DNA from: Bretschneidera sinensis
Taxonomy: Eukaryota; Streptophyta; Magnoliopsida; Brassicales; Akaniaceae
DNA length: 64,000 nucleotides
Assembly: GCA_023935145.1 (NCBI GenBank)
Contig: CM043705.1
Location: 57,878,084-57,942,083, forward strand
Direction: 5' to 3'
A program made the position numbers and the translations under genes. The first letter of the stretch is position 1. Every line of letters starts with the position of its first letter. Shown here in pieces: positions 35,273-46,086 of this stretch. The notes beneath the pieces are model-generated. The model was not told where the DNA came from. It saw nothing but the letters and a program-made list of their open reading frames with translations, and made no database searches.

Positions 35273-35670
35273 ATATGCATTCATTTGTACGGTAGGAAAC
35301 GTATGAACAATAGATTCGAGAGAAAAGTTGTGGCCAAATCGAAGCATCCTCACAAACTCAGATTGATCATGATGAGTGATTGAAGAATAGGAAATTTTAT
35401 GGCTTTGGGGGGATGATTGATAGTCGTCATTTTGCTAGCAGCTCTTTAGGGAGCAGTTCTTCCTACATATCCACTGCATCACGCTTCACAGCGTTCACCA
35501 ATGTTAGAGTGGTTCAACAACAGTTGGATTAGGAGAGGCAAAGAAGAGTGGACATAGAATCACGTTTGGATCAAGAGAAGCAAAGATGAGATGAAATGAA
35601 TTCATGTCTCCAATCCATGGAGCAGATGATGGAATGTTTTGGGGTGACACCTTTTGCATCACCCCGTGTA
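35273..35670 (+). pseudogene. CACTA (En/Spm) transposase-associated fragment, copy A
   Basis: Translation in one frame gives NRKFYGFGGMIDSRHFASSS and, further on, a coiled-coil-like stretch ending DEMNSCLQSMEQMMECFGVT. This resembles the C-terminus of plant Ptta/En/Spm transposase-type proteins. Three in-frame stops occur and there is a deletion of about 25 bp near 35378 relative to copy B. Only this 3' part is present, and the family call is from memory of that pattern. Confidence 0.5.
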
Positions 35671-35714
35671 AGTAAAATATTTTAATTTAAAGTTCAACAC
35701 AATGATTTTTTTAC

Positions 35715-36890
35715 ATTTAAGTTGCCAACCATGTGGGTTTTCTGGCAATTTTATTTTGATAACTTTGAAGATTTAATGGCAAAACTGTGGGTTTTCGAGT
35801 CTAATGGACAATTTAGGTTTACTGTTACATCCGTTTGGTCGACTGTTACATATAGGAACAAATGAAATCCATTTCGGATCACCGGTTACCAACCATGTGG
35901 GATTTCAGGAAATTTTATTCATAACTTAGCAGGTTTAATGGCTTGAGTGTAAAATACTTGTCTAATGGATGAGGTGGGGATATCGTCACGTTTGGTCAAA
36001 TGTGATTATTAGGAACAAATAGAATCCATTTCGGATCACTAATTACCAACCATATGGGATTTCATGCAATTTTATTCATAACTTAGAAGGTTTAAGGGCA
36101 AAAAATGTAAAATACTTGTTTAATGGATCATGTGAGGCTACCGTCATGTCTGTTTGATCAAATGTGACGAGTGAGAACAACATAATCCAATTCGGATCAC
36201 CAGTTACCGACCATGTGGATTTTTAGGAAATTTTATTAATAACTTAGCGGTTTAAAGGCAAAAATGTAAAATGCTTGTCTAATGGACGAGGCAGGGTTAC
36301 CGTCACATTCTTTTTGTCGAATGTGACGAGTGGAAACAAACTAAATCCGTTTCGGATCATTGGTTACCTATTGTGTGGGTTTTCGAGAAATTTTATTCAT
36401 AACTTAGAAGTTTTAAGAACAAAATTATAAAATACTTACCAATGGATGAGGCAGGATTACCGTCACGTCCAATTGGTCGAATGTGATGAGTGGAAACAAA
36501 CTAAATCCGTTTCGGATCATCGGTTACCTACTGTGTGGGTTTTCAAGAAATTTTATTCATAACTTAGAAGTTTTAAGAACAAAATTATCTCCAATTGGTC
36601 GAATGTGACAAGTGGGAACACACAGAATCCAATTCGGATGACCGGTTACCAACAATGTGGGTTTTCGGTGAATTTTATTCATAACATAGCGGTTTAAGGG
36701 TAAAAGTGTAAAATACGTGTCTTATGGATGAGGCAGGGTTATTGTCATGTATGTTTTGTTGAATGTGGCGAGTAGGAATAAACGAAATCCATTTTGTATC
36801 ACTGGTTACTAACCATGTAGGTTTTTGGGAAATTTTATTTTTAACTTATCGGTTTTAATGACAAAAGTTTAAAATACTTGTCTATTATAT
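35715..36890. repeat. 160-bp tandem repeat array, seven to eight units
   Basis: The landmark CGGATCACCGGTTACC-AACCATGTGGG recurs with TTACC/TTACT at 35886, 36043, 36204, 36364, 36524, 36646 and 36806, giving spacings of 157, 161, 160, 160, 122 and 160. The short step reflects a deletion of about 38 bp. Units also share GTCGAATGTGACGAGTG and AATTTTATTCATAACTTAG. There is no coding potential. Confidence 0.9.
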
Positions 36891-37014
36891 TGTTGAATGT
36901 GTTCGAATTTGCATTTTTTAAATAATATTTTATTAATTTACAAAATATTTTTTATTTTATGTTTTGTTTGTATTTGTTAAATGCATTTCAAATAGGTTTT
37001 AACAGGAAAAATAA

Positions 37015-37330
37015 AAAAAATAAAAAAAAAACTATTATTATCAAGGGAACTATCACTCAATAATAATAATTTTGTGTAAAAATAACTATTTTTTTCACGA
37101 AATTATTATCACTGAGGGATAATTCCCTCAAAAATAATATTTTTGAAATAATTAAATTTTTAAAAAATTAATTACTATTGAGGGAATATTCTCTCAGTAA
37201 TAATATTTTTCAAATAGTTGTTCAAAAAAATATTATTACCGAGGAAAGAATATCCTAAACCCGAGGATAAATTTCACTTTCTTAAAAGATTATCACCAGG
37301 GAATATCCATCAGTACTTTGTCATATTTTA
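37015..37330. repeat. CACTA-like subterminal inverted repeats
   Basis: Repeated and inverted blocks such as TATTATCACTGAGGGATAAT, TATTGAGGGAATATTCTCTC and TATTATTACCGAGG occur several times in both orientations in AT-rich DNA. Such GAGGGA/TCCCTC hairpins are typical of the subterminal regions of plant CACTA elements. No CACTA terminus was found, so the element end is not defined. Confidence 0.5.
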
Positions 37331-37847
37331 TGTAACATTGTAATTAGTTTATGAATACATGGCATATTCTTATTGATAAACCATTACCATTTGTTAAATC
37401 GACTCTATGAAAACTTTTAGCGTAGACATCGACTATCACTTTATTTCTAAACTAAGCATATCAATGTGTGACACATCATCCATCTGTAAACTAAACATAT
37501 CACTGTGATATCAACTTTAGATTGCAACAACTATTATTTTAATTATGGTTAAAATAATCAAATTAACCATTGTAATAAAAATTGATTCACTTTTTCACAT
37601 TTTGCGATATGCGTAGTTCTTTCAATATACAAAAGAATTTATCAAGGTCTAGTCAAGAAATTCTTAGTAATAACCATTTTATATCAATTTTCGTAGTTTA
37701 GAAAAAATTTAGTTCTATTGCAATAAAATAGAACACAACAATTAAATGGAGATGAAAACCTCCTAACATATTTGCCCACAATAACTATAAACTCAAAATG
37801 CTATAGCAGTGTGTAGTTTGTGATCCTTAATTCGATAAACTCATAAA

Positions 37848-37882
<35 letters not shown>

Positions 37883-38228
37883 ATAAGTTCAATGTTATTA
37901 AACTATTCTAAAGCTTTTTCAATAATATTGTGTGATCTCATTAAAATATAAATAAAAAATAAAATGATACATTATGACATAATGTTATTGGAGGAATTTC
38001 AAAAAACCTAATAAAATCGATTATATACAAAAATTACTCTCGTAAATATTTATGAGCTCTGTTTTTTCTTTGGTTGTGAAGGTGAATATTAGTAATACTC
38101 TTTAATTACCATTCGCTTTAGAGTAATTCCCGTAACATAACAAACTAAAATCCACTCATTTCCCGTATCTCCAGCCATCAAACAACAAACACTTTCTAAA
38201 TTTACATCTTAATTATTGACTCACCACC
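37331..38228. other. AT-rich upstream region of the GLOX gene
   Basis: No gene is visible here. The only distinct feature is a (TA)n microsatellite at 37853-37880. Part of this stretch is presumably the promoter of the oxidase gene, but no clear TATA box is assignable at the expected spacing; CATATACTACATAAA at about 38230-38246 is a weak candidate. Confidence 0.5.
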
Positions 38229-38312
38229 ATGCACATATACTACATAAACCTGATCTTTTCCATGCAAAAGTTTGAAAGACACAGGGAAAGAAACAAAAAT
38301 GAGGATCAATAG
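38229..38312 (+). promoter_or_regulatory. Possible upstream ORF overlapping the GLOX start
   Basis: The ATG at 38229 (context ACCACCATGC) opens a 27-codon frame that ends with TAG at 38310-38312, 11 bases past the main ATG at 38299 and in another frame. If the transcript begins upstream of 38229, this uORF would compete with the main start. Transcript start is unknown. Confidence 0.35.
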
Positions 38313-39963
38313 AGCCTCATTCTTGACAACATGGTTATCTTTCCTCACAATTTCTTCCTTCTACTGTCTTTCATATTCGGCGGATTATCTTGGCAAATGG
38401 GAGATGTTTAAAAAAAACATAGGGGTATCTGCCATGCATATGCAACTCCTTAATAATAACAAGGTGTTAATCTTCGACCTCACCTCCTCTGGTCCTTCCA
38501 AAATCAATTTATCCAAGAGAAAGTGCCCTATCCATCCCGAGGGAACGGTTGATTGCACTGCACATTCCGTTATAATACACCTCGCTTCAAAATCCGTTCG
38601 TCCACTCTTCCTCAAGTATGACACTTGGTGTTCCTCAGGTGCTGTCCTTCCTAACGGAACCTTCATTCAAAACGGCGGTGAAGGTTTCGGACAACGCACC
38701 CTCCGTTCCTTCACCCCTTGCGACGACAATTCTTGTGATTGGATTGAGTTCCATGATTACTTAAAGGAATGGAGATGGTACACAAGCAGTCATATTTTAC
38801 CCGACGGAAGGATCATCATGGTGGGTGGAAGGAACGCTTTTTCGTACGAGTTTTACCCCGCGATTTATGGCAAGGAAGGGCAACAAAGCTTTTATCTTCC
38901 CTTCTTGAAAGAAACAACGGATCCTAATGATGAATACAATAATGTATATCCGTTCCTTTTCCTTTTGCCTGACGGTAATCTTTACCTCTTCGGTAACAAG
39001 AGATCGATACTCTTGGATTACATCAATAATAAAGTTATCAAGGAGTACCCTGAAATCCCTGGGGTGGACAAAAGGAATTACCCAAGCACGGGAAATGCAG
39101 TTTTGCTTCCCCTCCAGTTAACCGGAAAAGACGGCGACGGAGCTCATATTGAAGCGGAGGTCATGGTTTGTGGCGGTGCACCCCCTGGAGCATTTATTTC
39201 GGCCGATAAGAAGATCCCAAAAATCTTCATGGAAGCTTCGAAAACCTGTGGGAGATTGAAAGTGACCGACCCGAATGCAAAATGGGTTATGGAGGAAATG
39301 CCCATGCCACGTGTCATGCCTGATATGGTGTTGTTACCCACTGGTGATGTTCTCATCATCAACGGCGCAGCTAGAGGGACCTCTGGTTGGGAGGATGCAG
39401 AGGACCCTGTTTACAAGCCATTGCTGTACAAGCCCAAAAAGGATCTGACCCAGAGATTCAAGGTTCTCAACCCGACTAAAATCCCAAGGATGTACCATTC
39501 TACTGCCATGCTTTTGCCAGATGGTAGAGTATTAGTGGGCGGAAGCAACACGCACCAAAGGTATATGTTAGATCACGTCAAGTACCCGACAGATTTGAGC
39601 TTAGAGACTTTCTCTCCACCTTACTTGGATCCAAATTTCAATAAACAACGACCTTCGATTTTGCACGTGAAGAGGAGAAATACGATGATGTATGGGAAGA
39701 GGTTTAATATGGTTTTCCAGGTGAAAAATTACGTTCCTGGTAAGGTCTCGGTTGTGCTGATGATCCCTCCGTTTGTGACGCACTCATTTTCGCAGAACCA
39801 AAGGATGATTGTTTTGAATGTTGTCGACGTGAAGGGTAAAGGAAAATACGAGGTTGTGGTCAATGGGCCCCCTAGTGCCCGGGTGGCACCACCTGGGTAT
39901 TACATGATGTTTGTTGTCCACGCTGGAACTCCTAGTAATTCTATCTGGGTGAAGCTGCACTGA
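38299..39963 (+). CDS. GLOX: Aldehyde/glyoxal oxidase (GLOX), copper radical oxidase
   Basis: Intact 554-residue single-exon gene, the usual length of plant glyoxal/galactose oxidase-like proteins. It oxidises small aldehydes to acids and makes hydrogen peroxide at the cell wall. Residues 1-28 look like a secretion signal (a hydrophobic run ending CLSYSA). A beta-propeller follows with repeated LLPDG/LPDGR turns (residues 166-170, 223-226, 405-410), then a C-terminal DUF1929-type domain. Predicted copper and radical ligands are all present: Cys111 (TWCSSG) and Tyr183 (FSYEFYP) for the thioether cofactor, Tyr399-His400 (RMYHS) and His495 (THSFSQ). The ATG at 38299 is chosen; the reading frame is open further upstream only through a TTG. 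In Arabidopsis and grape such genes act in anther/pollen and defence, so that role is possible here. It is surrounded by transposons. Confidence 0.95.
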   Translation: MRINRASFLTTWLSFLTISSFYCLSYSADYLGKWEMFKKNIGVSAMHMQLLNNNKVLIFDLTSSGPSKINLSKRKCPIHPEGTVDCTAHSVIIHLASKSVRPLFLKYDTWCSSGAVLPNGTFIQNGGEGFGQRTLRSFTPCDDNSCDWIEFHDYLKEWRWYTSSHILPDGRIIMVGGRNAFSYEFYPAIYGKEGQQSFYLPFLKETTDPNDEYNNVYPFLFLLPDGNLYLFGNKRSILLDYINNKVIKEYPEIPGVDKRNYPSTGNAVLLPLQLTGKDGDGAHIEAEVMVCGGAPPGAFISADKKIPKIFMEASKTCGRLKVTDPNAKWVMEEMPMPRVMPDMVLLPTGDVLIINGAARGTSGWEDAEDPVYKPLLYKPKKDLTQRFKVLNPTKIPRMYHSTAMLLPDGRVLVGGSNTHQRYMLDHVKYPTDLSLETFSPPYLDPNFNKQRPSILHVKRRNTMMYGKRFNMVFQVKNYVPGKVSVVLMIPPFVTHSFSQNQRMIVLNVVDVKGKGKYEVVVNGPPSARVAPPGYYMMFVVHAGTPSNSIWVKLH

Positions 39964-40391
39964 AAGAATTAAATGATACTTTAATCAATTATGATTCTTT
40001 AATATTTTTTTGGATCAATAATGTAATTCCCCTAGGTCTACTAAATTCCACATCTCCGTTGGCAACGATGTTCGATATTCTGTTTTAGGATAGTAAAAAC
40101 ATGAAATAAACACAATTAAACTTGCTCTTTCAAAAACATGAACATTGAACCAGTAACAATTTACACAAGAAACCAGTGACTACAAGATTTAAGTACTGAA
40201 GATCTTTCTTTAGCAGCAGCATTGATGTAACTGCCCAAACCTGAGCTCTCCTCTGTGGTGTCAAGTAACTAAGATCCAGCAATTTGCTAGTCCTTACAAC
40301 CCATAGGGATTGCCTAAAATGTTCATGCTACCATTCAATTTGGTAGAAACAAATATTTAAAATACTTAAGATGTTTCCTAAACTTGCTCTT
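39964..40391. other. Intergenic, no feature recognised
   Basis: Contains the GLOX 3' flank. No ORF, repeat family or RNA gene was recognised. Confidence 0.6.
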
Positions 40392-41140
40392 TTACTTATC
40401 AGGTCTTGTTGATCTATAATTATACCGCATTGCCCAGAAGAAGTAATGCAAGAAATTCAATCTGCTAAGCTCGCACATCAACTAGTAAAATCACTCAAGT
40501 TGATACTGATTTATGTTGCTACCAGCAAGCCAAGGTTTACATCGATAGTAATTATCTGTGACATTATTAACAATTAATACAATTACTAAGCTTAATTAGT
40601 ACCCCATCACCAACGAAGCCTTGGAAAGTGATGTAGCCAAGGATCTGATGCTTGCTGGTGCTTCTGTGAAGAAAAATTCAAGCAATCTAGCCAATGTGAA
40701 AAGATCAGCCGACCTGAGAAATAAGTACTGTAAAGCAATCCAAAAGAATGTAATAAACAATGTTTCGTGTGAGTCAAGAAATCCTGAGTTAGTGGCCACT
40801 CTCTTTCGTTTGATCTCAACAAGAGCTACTACTGCCATTGCTATTATAGAAAGGACTAAACCAATCCCAATTCTTTGCAAATGACTGATACCTATTTCGG
40901 ATTTCGTTACTCGATCTCCTTGCAAATAGGATAATAAATTGGTCGTAAATGGGTGCGAGGATTATGATGAATACCACAGGAATAACTGGCAGGGAAACAA
41001 GGGGAACTTTCAGGGAACCGAGCTTCGTGCTCACAGTAGCAGCTTGTTGGACTGAAAATGTGGAGAGATGAGCTAGGCAGCAGTTGAGAATTATTGGGAG
41101 GATTTTTACCACAATCTATACTTCTTCAATTTGGTATAAA
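40392..41140 (-). pseudogene. NPF (NRT1/PTR) transporter, C-terminal pseudogene
   Basis: On the minus strand it reads an NPF C-terminal domain: VVKILPI and NCCLAHLSTFSVQQAAT with APIYDQFI, then HLQRIGIGLVLSIIAMA, TFFWIALQYLFLRSADLFTL, FFFTEAPASIRSLATSLS, and, past the first stop, KPWLAGSNINQYQLE and LNFLHYFFWAMRYNYRSTRP. These are the last four or so transmembrane helices of a proton-coupled nitrate/peptide/hormone transporter; the pattern is closest to NPF4-type proteins from memory. Lesions: a stop near 41125, a short deletion after LPI, a one-base frameshift near 40910, and stops near 40596, 40491 and 40482. The terminal stop is at 40392. The N-terminal two thirds are absent. Confidence 0.85.
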
Positions 41141-41168
41141 CAAATCTTTACAATATATCAAGGGATTG

Positions 41169-41400
41169 CCCTAAATTGTGATATGTTAGTTCAAATTTAA
41201 ACACTATTTTTTAGGAAAGAAATAACTAGAAATTTAAGTTAGCTCCTAATTTAAACTAACATAGTGTAGGAAAAATTAATTACACTTTAAGGTATCACCT
41301 AAATTTGCTATGTTAGTTTAAATTTAAGCATTGTTTTGTAAGAAAAAATAATAACAAATTCAAGTGAGCACCTAAATTTTGCAATGTTTAAATTAAATAA
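41169..41400. repeat. Two-unit tandem repeat of about 129 bp
   Basis: CCTAAATTGTGATATGTTAG at 41169 recurs as CCTAAATTTGCTATGTTAG at 41298 with the following GTTTAAATTTAA block, and a third partial start occurs at about 41371. It is non-coding and AT-rich. Confidence 0.6.
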
Positions 41401-41440
41401 TTACTTTATATAAAAAAATAATTACTTTGTATTGAAAAAT

Positions 41441-42025
41441 GAGAAGAAGGAGAAGAAGAAAAAGGAGAAAAAGCAGAAAGAGAAGGAGAAGTAGGAGAAG
41501 CAAAACCAAAAGGAGAAGGAGAATGAGAGGGAAATAGAGGGGAAGGAGAAGGAGAATGAGAAAAAGAAGGAGAAGAAGAAGAACGAGAAGGAGAACGAGA
41601 ACGAGAAGGATAGGAAGAAAGAGAGTAGAATGAGAAGAAGAAGAAAATGAGGAAGAAGAACAAGAACAAGGAGAAGGAGAATGAGAAGAATAATAAGGAG
41701 ATAGAGAAGAATAGTAATAGCAATAATAATAATAATAATAATGAGAAGAATGAGAAGAAGGAGAAGAAGGAGAAAAGGGAGAAGAAGGAGAAGGAGAGGA
41801 AAAAGGAGAAGGAGAAGAAGAATGAGAAGAAGAATGAGAAAAAGAATGAGAAGAAGAAAGAGAATGAGAACGAGAATGAGAAGGAGAAGGATAAGAAGAA
41901 AGAGAGTAGAATGAGAAGATGAAAAAGATGCGAAGAAGAAGAAGAAGAAAAAGAAGAAGAAGAAGAAAAAAAAAAGAAAAAAATGAAGAAGAAGAAGAAG
42001 AAGGAGGAGAAGGAGATAGGGAAGA

Positions 42026-42071
<46 letters not shown>

Positions 42072-42809
42072 GAAAGAGAAGAAGGAGAAGAAGGGGAAGA
42101 GGGAGAAGAAAGAGAAGGAGAGGAAGAAAGAAAAGGAAAAGAAGAAGGAGAAGAAGAATGAGGAGGAGGAGGAGGATGAGAAGAAGAAGGGGAAGGAGAA
42201 GGAGAAGGAGAAAGAGAAGGGAAGAAGAAGGAGAAAAAGAAGAAGAGGAAGAAAAAGAAGAAGAAGAATGAGAAGAAGAAGAAGAGAAAGAAGAAGAAGA
42301 AGAAGAGAAAGAAGAAGAAGAAGAAGAAGTAGAGAAAGAAGAAGAATAAGAATAAGAAGAAAATTGAGAACAAGAAAAAGAACGAAAATGAGGAGAAAGC
42401 GAAGAAAAATGAGAAGAAGAAGGAGTAGAAGATGGAATAGAAGAAGAAGAATTAGGAGGGGGAAAAGAATAAGAAGGAGAAAAGGAAAAGAAGAATGTGA
42501 AGAAGAAGGAAAAGAATGAGAAGAAAAAGAAGGAGAAGGTGAAAGAGAATGAGAAGAAGAAGAAGAAGAAGAAAGAGAAAAAAAAGGAGGAGAAGCAGAA
42601 GCAGAAGGAGGAGATGGAGGAGGATGAAGAAGAAGAAGAAGAAGAAGAAGGAGGAGGAGGAGGATGAGGAGGATGAGGATGAGGTGGAGGAGGATGAGGA
42701 TGAGGATACGGTGGAGGAGGATGAGGATGATGATGACAATGATGATGATGATGATTACAACGATGATGACAATGATGATGGTGATGCTGCTGATGATGAT
42801 GATGATTAG
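41441..42809. repeat. 1.4-kb polypurine (GAA/GAG/AAG) microsatellite block
   Basis: The plus strand is almost only A and G, in GAAGAAGGAGAAGAA-type mixtures. It is interrupted by (AAT)n runs at about 41711-41742 and 42026-42072 and ends in (GAT)n/(GAC)n at about 42630-42809. Long frames across it (poly Lys/Arg/Glu on one strand, poly Ser/Phe/Leu on the other) are composition artefacts. It abuts the start of pararetrovirus copy B. Confidence 0.95.
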
Positions 42810-43539
42810 TGAATCGTCTGATCAATTTTATTCATAAAAGATGAGAATAATATGATTTGATTAATAAATTGTATCAATTTATAGATATGAGAGTAATAAA
42901 CTCAATGGAATCATGAGTTCAAATTTTCAGATTGACAAAGGAAAGCTCAAAACTGATTTCCTCTCTAAAAAGAATAAAGAATAATTAGATTGGTTTTTCT
43001 CTAACTTTTCAGAAGAAACACGAGCTCAAATTAGAAAAGAATGGTATACATACATGATAGAAATTCAAAGTAATGTGTATTTCTTTGATTTTTTTTAAAT
43101 GTATAAGTTCAACAGTAAGATTGATTTATAACCTCTTTTTTCCCTAAAAATCACCTTGATTTAGAAAAAGGAAAAGAAATAGATATCATCCAACAATTAG
43201 AACAATTGTGAACGACAGCCAATAATCAAACATCTTTATGAATACTTCCTCCATTGTAAGAGATCATTGTAAATATTCCACATTTAAAAACTGAGATCAT
43301 TGCATCCCCTTTCAAACAAGGAAGTGGTACTGATGACAAGCATATCAAATTAAAAATATTTATTCACAAAATAACTATACTGATCAAAATTTACATACCT
43401 TGTCTACCCAAGTAGACTCCATTTCTCATACAATCAATAACATTGATCAGAAACTTTCAGTTTCTACATCAATTCAAAAAAACCGTGGGGAGATTTACTT
43501 ATTTAAAAACCTCCTCCCTTTCAAACAATACCTCATTTG

Positions 43540-44783
43540 TCAAAACCAATTTTTACTCCCACCAACATTGATAGAAAAGATCTAATAAAATTCGGAAGTG
43601 AGACCATGTAAGTCTCCTTGGAATTGTTCAGCCTTTTATGTTCAGAAACAAACTGAACTTGAAAGAAGAGCTCCAAGACTTGTTATTAATTAGAAACCTC
43701 TCAATAAGGTCTTACAATGGATTAGGTATCCAATACCCAACAAAAGAGACATTCTCAATAGATTATATGAAGCTACAATATTCTAAAAATTTGATTTAAA
43801 ATCAAGATTCTGGCAAATCCAGATTGAAGAACAAGATAAATACAAGATAGCTTTCAATGTTTCTTTTGGCCATTACAAATGGAACATAATGTCATTTGAA
43901 CTCAAAAATGCACCTTCTGAATTTTAAAATATCATGAATGATATTTTCAATGATTATTCTAAATTCATTATTGTATATATTGATGATATATTGATTTTTT
44001 TCAAAATTAATAGATAAAGACTTCAAACACTTAAAAGTCTTCTTTCAAGTTATCAAAACAAATGGGTTAGTCTTATCTTTATCAAAGATGAAATTATTCC
44101 AAACAAAAATTTGATTTTTAGGACACAATATTTATCAAGGAATTATTAAACCAATTGATAGATCTATTGAATTTGCTAATAAATTCCCTGATGAAATCAA
44201 AGACAAAACCCAATTGCAAAGATTCCTAGGATGTTTGAACTATATCTCAAAGTTCTTTCTACATCTTAGACAATTGTGTGAACCTTTATATAAAAGGTTA
44301 CGTAAGAACCTTGTTCCTTGGACAAATGAACATTCTAATATTATCAAACTACTCAAATCTATGGTCAAGAGTTTTCCTTGCTTAGGTATCCTCAGTCCTA
44401 CTGCAAAGATCATTGTTGAAACCAATGCCTTTGATGTTGGGTATGGAGGCATTCTCAAACAAATCCTTCCATACAAATCCAATAAGAAAATTGTTCGTTT
44501 TCATTCAAGTATCTGGTTAGCGTCTAAAAAAAAATATTCAACAATCAAAAAAGAAATTTTATCAATTGTTTTATGTATTTCAAAATTTCAAGAAGATTTA
44601 TACAATAAAACTTTTTTGTTAAGAATTGATTGCAAATCATTAAAAGAAGTTTTACAAAAAGATGTTCAAAATCTCGTTTCAAAGCAAATTTTTGCTAGAT
44701 GGCAAGCAATATTAAGTGTTTTTTATTTTAATATAGAATTTATCAAAGGAGAACATAATTCTTTGTTTGATTTCCTTACTTGA
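43540..44783 (+). pseudogene. Pararetrovirus copy B: reverse transcriptase-RNase H
   Basis: Equivalent to 16146-17375. The catalytic YIDD is at about 43976-43990; RNase H is open from 44214 to 44783. By eye there are about 16 substitutions and one four-residue gap over about 189 residues of the RNase H region compared with copy A. The active-site-like ETDAS of copy A reads ETNAF here. It is dead through stops shared with copy A and others of its own. Confidence 0.8.
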
Positions 44784-44999
44784 GAATTTTTGCAGAGTCC
44801 AAACACCGAGTGATCAAGATTATAAAATTAACAGGTTTCAAGATCATTTCAAGATGAATTCGAAGCCACCAAACACAAATAGAATTGGTCCTTCCCAAAA
44901 GGGAAAGTAAAAAGCCCAATCACCTTCAAATAAACCATAAAGCCTAGCTGACTATACGAAATATTCAACCAAATCTCAAAAACCCACACAACCAAACAT

Positions 45000-46086
45000 A
45001 CCTAAAAAATCCACAACATTAAGATTACCAAATAGATTTATTCCTCTTGAGGAATTTCCAAATCTATCCCTCGAATCTTATGCCTAAACTTTATCATCTT
45101 CCTAAGATCATCATCATGTTCATTATGTTCAAAAAGCATATCAAGTGTACATTAGATGTACTAGCTTTTCAAAACCTACAAATGATTTTGGTATTATTAA
45201 AGATTATGCTACTAACAAAATTTTCCCTACAGGTTTTAATTATATTCCTAAGGACATCCAGAAGACCCAAAGATTTTATGAGCTTATCTTGATTGATACC
45301 CACTCAGCTTAAATTAGCCACACAAGAAATCCATCAGATCAAAATTTTATTACCTTTTCAAAATGTAAAATCCTCAAAATCATCTTCCTTGATAAAATTA
45401 AAGATCATTATCAACCAAAACTTTTTTCAATACCCTTTGTTCCCCAAACATATAATTACTTTGACAATCAGATGGCTTGGTATACTTTATTTTTTATTAA
45501 AGTCAAATCTCATTCAAGATTTATCTTTTTTGATAAAAAAACAAATGCCCAAAGAATTTTCCTATTTGGATTTTTGATTGGTGGTCCTTCTTCGGAAGCG
45601 ATACTACTATCCTTCATCCACAAATCAAAGAATCCTTGACATATTTCAAACACCGCTGCAAAGAAAATTTATTCTCATGAATTGTTTTTCTTTACTACTT
45701 TTTCAGTACCATGGATATTTTACTAGGATTTTGTTATCTTAGAAATGCCAAACTCAATCATGGCCCTGAAAAGGTCGTTCAAAATCAAATGGTGGGCTAA
45801 GTACGATTGTTCCTTGGCCAATCTTCAAGTTGTGAAACAATAGTTTTCTGACCATCCCCAAAATCAATAAAAGATTGTTGTTCCGAGCTCTTCAAGCCAA
45901 TAGGTTTTTTCAAAGAAAGAGAAAAAGAAAAAATTACTTGAAGAATTATCACAATTATCAAATGATAGTGATGACAACAACACGCAAACTCTTGATGATT
46001 TGTTTGATTTTGATAAACCAGCCAACCCATCAGACCTATTATTTCAAGATTCTCAATATCCATATGATACTTTTGATCTGTCATAA
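45000..46086 (+). pseudogene. Pararetrovirus copy B: downstream ORF
   Basis: Uninterrupted version of the ORF split in copy A, from about 45030 (NRFIPLEEFPNLS) to the stop at 46084. It contains the same WYTLFFIK and FKIKWWAKYDCS blocks and an acidic Ser-rich end. Stops at about 45310, 45637, 45841 and 45900 break it. No function is recognised. Confidence 0.6.

Noticed and set aside
38272..38298. Nine-codon N-terminal extension of GLOX
   Set aside because: It would begin with TTG; the ATG at 38299 is followed by a typical signal peptide and fits the family length.
41393..42825. Long ORFs of up to 467 codons on both strands
   Set aside because: They lie in the polypurine tract and code only for runs of Lys/Arg/Glu or Ser/Phe/Leu; composition artefacts.
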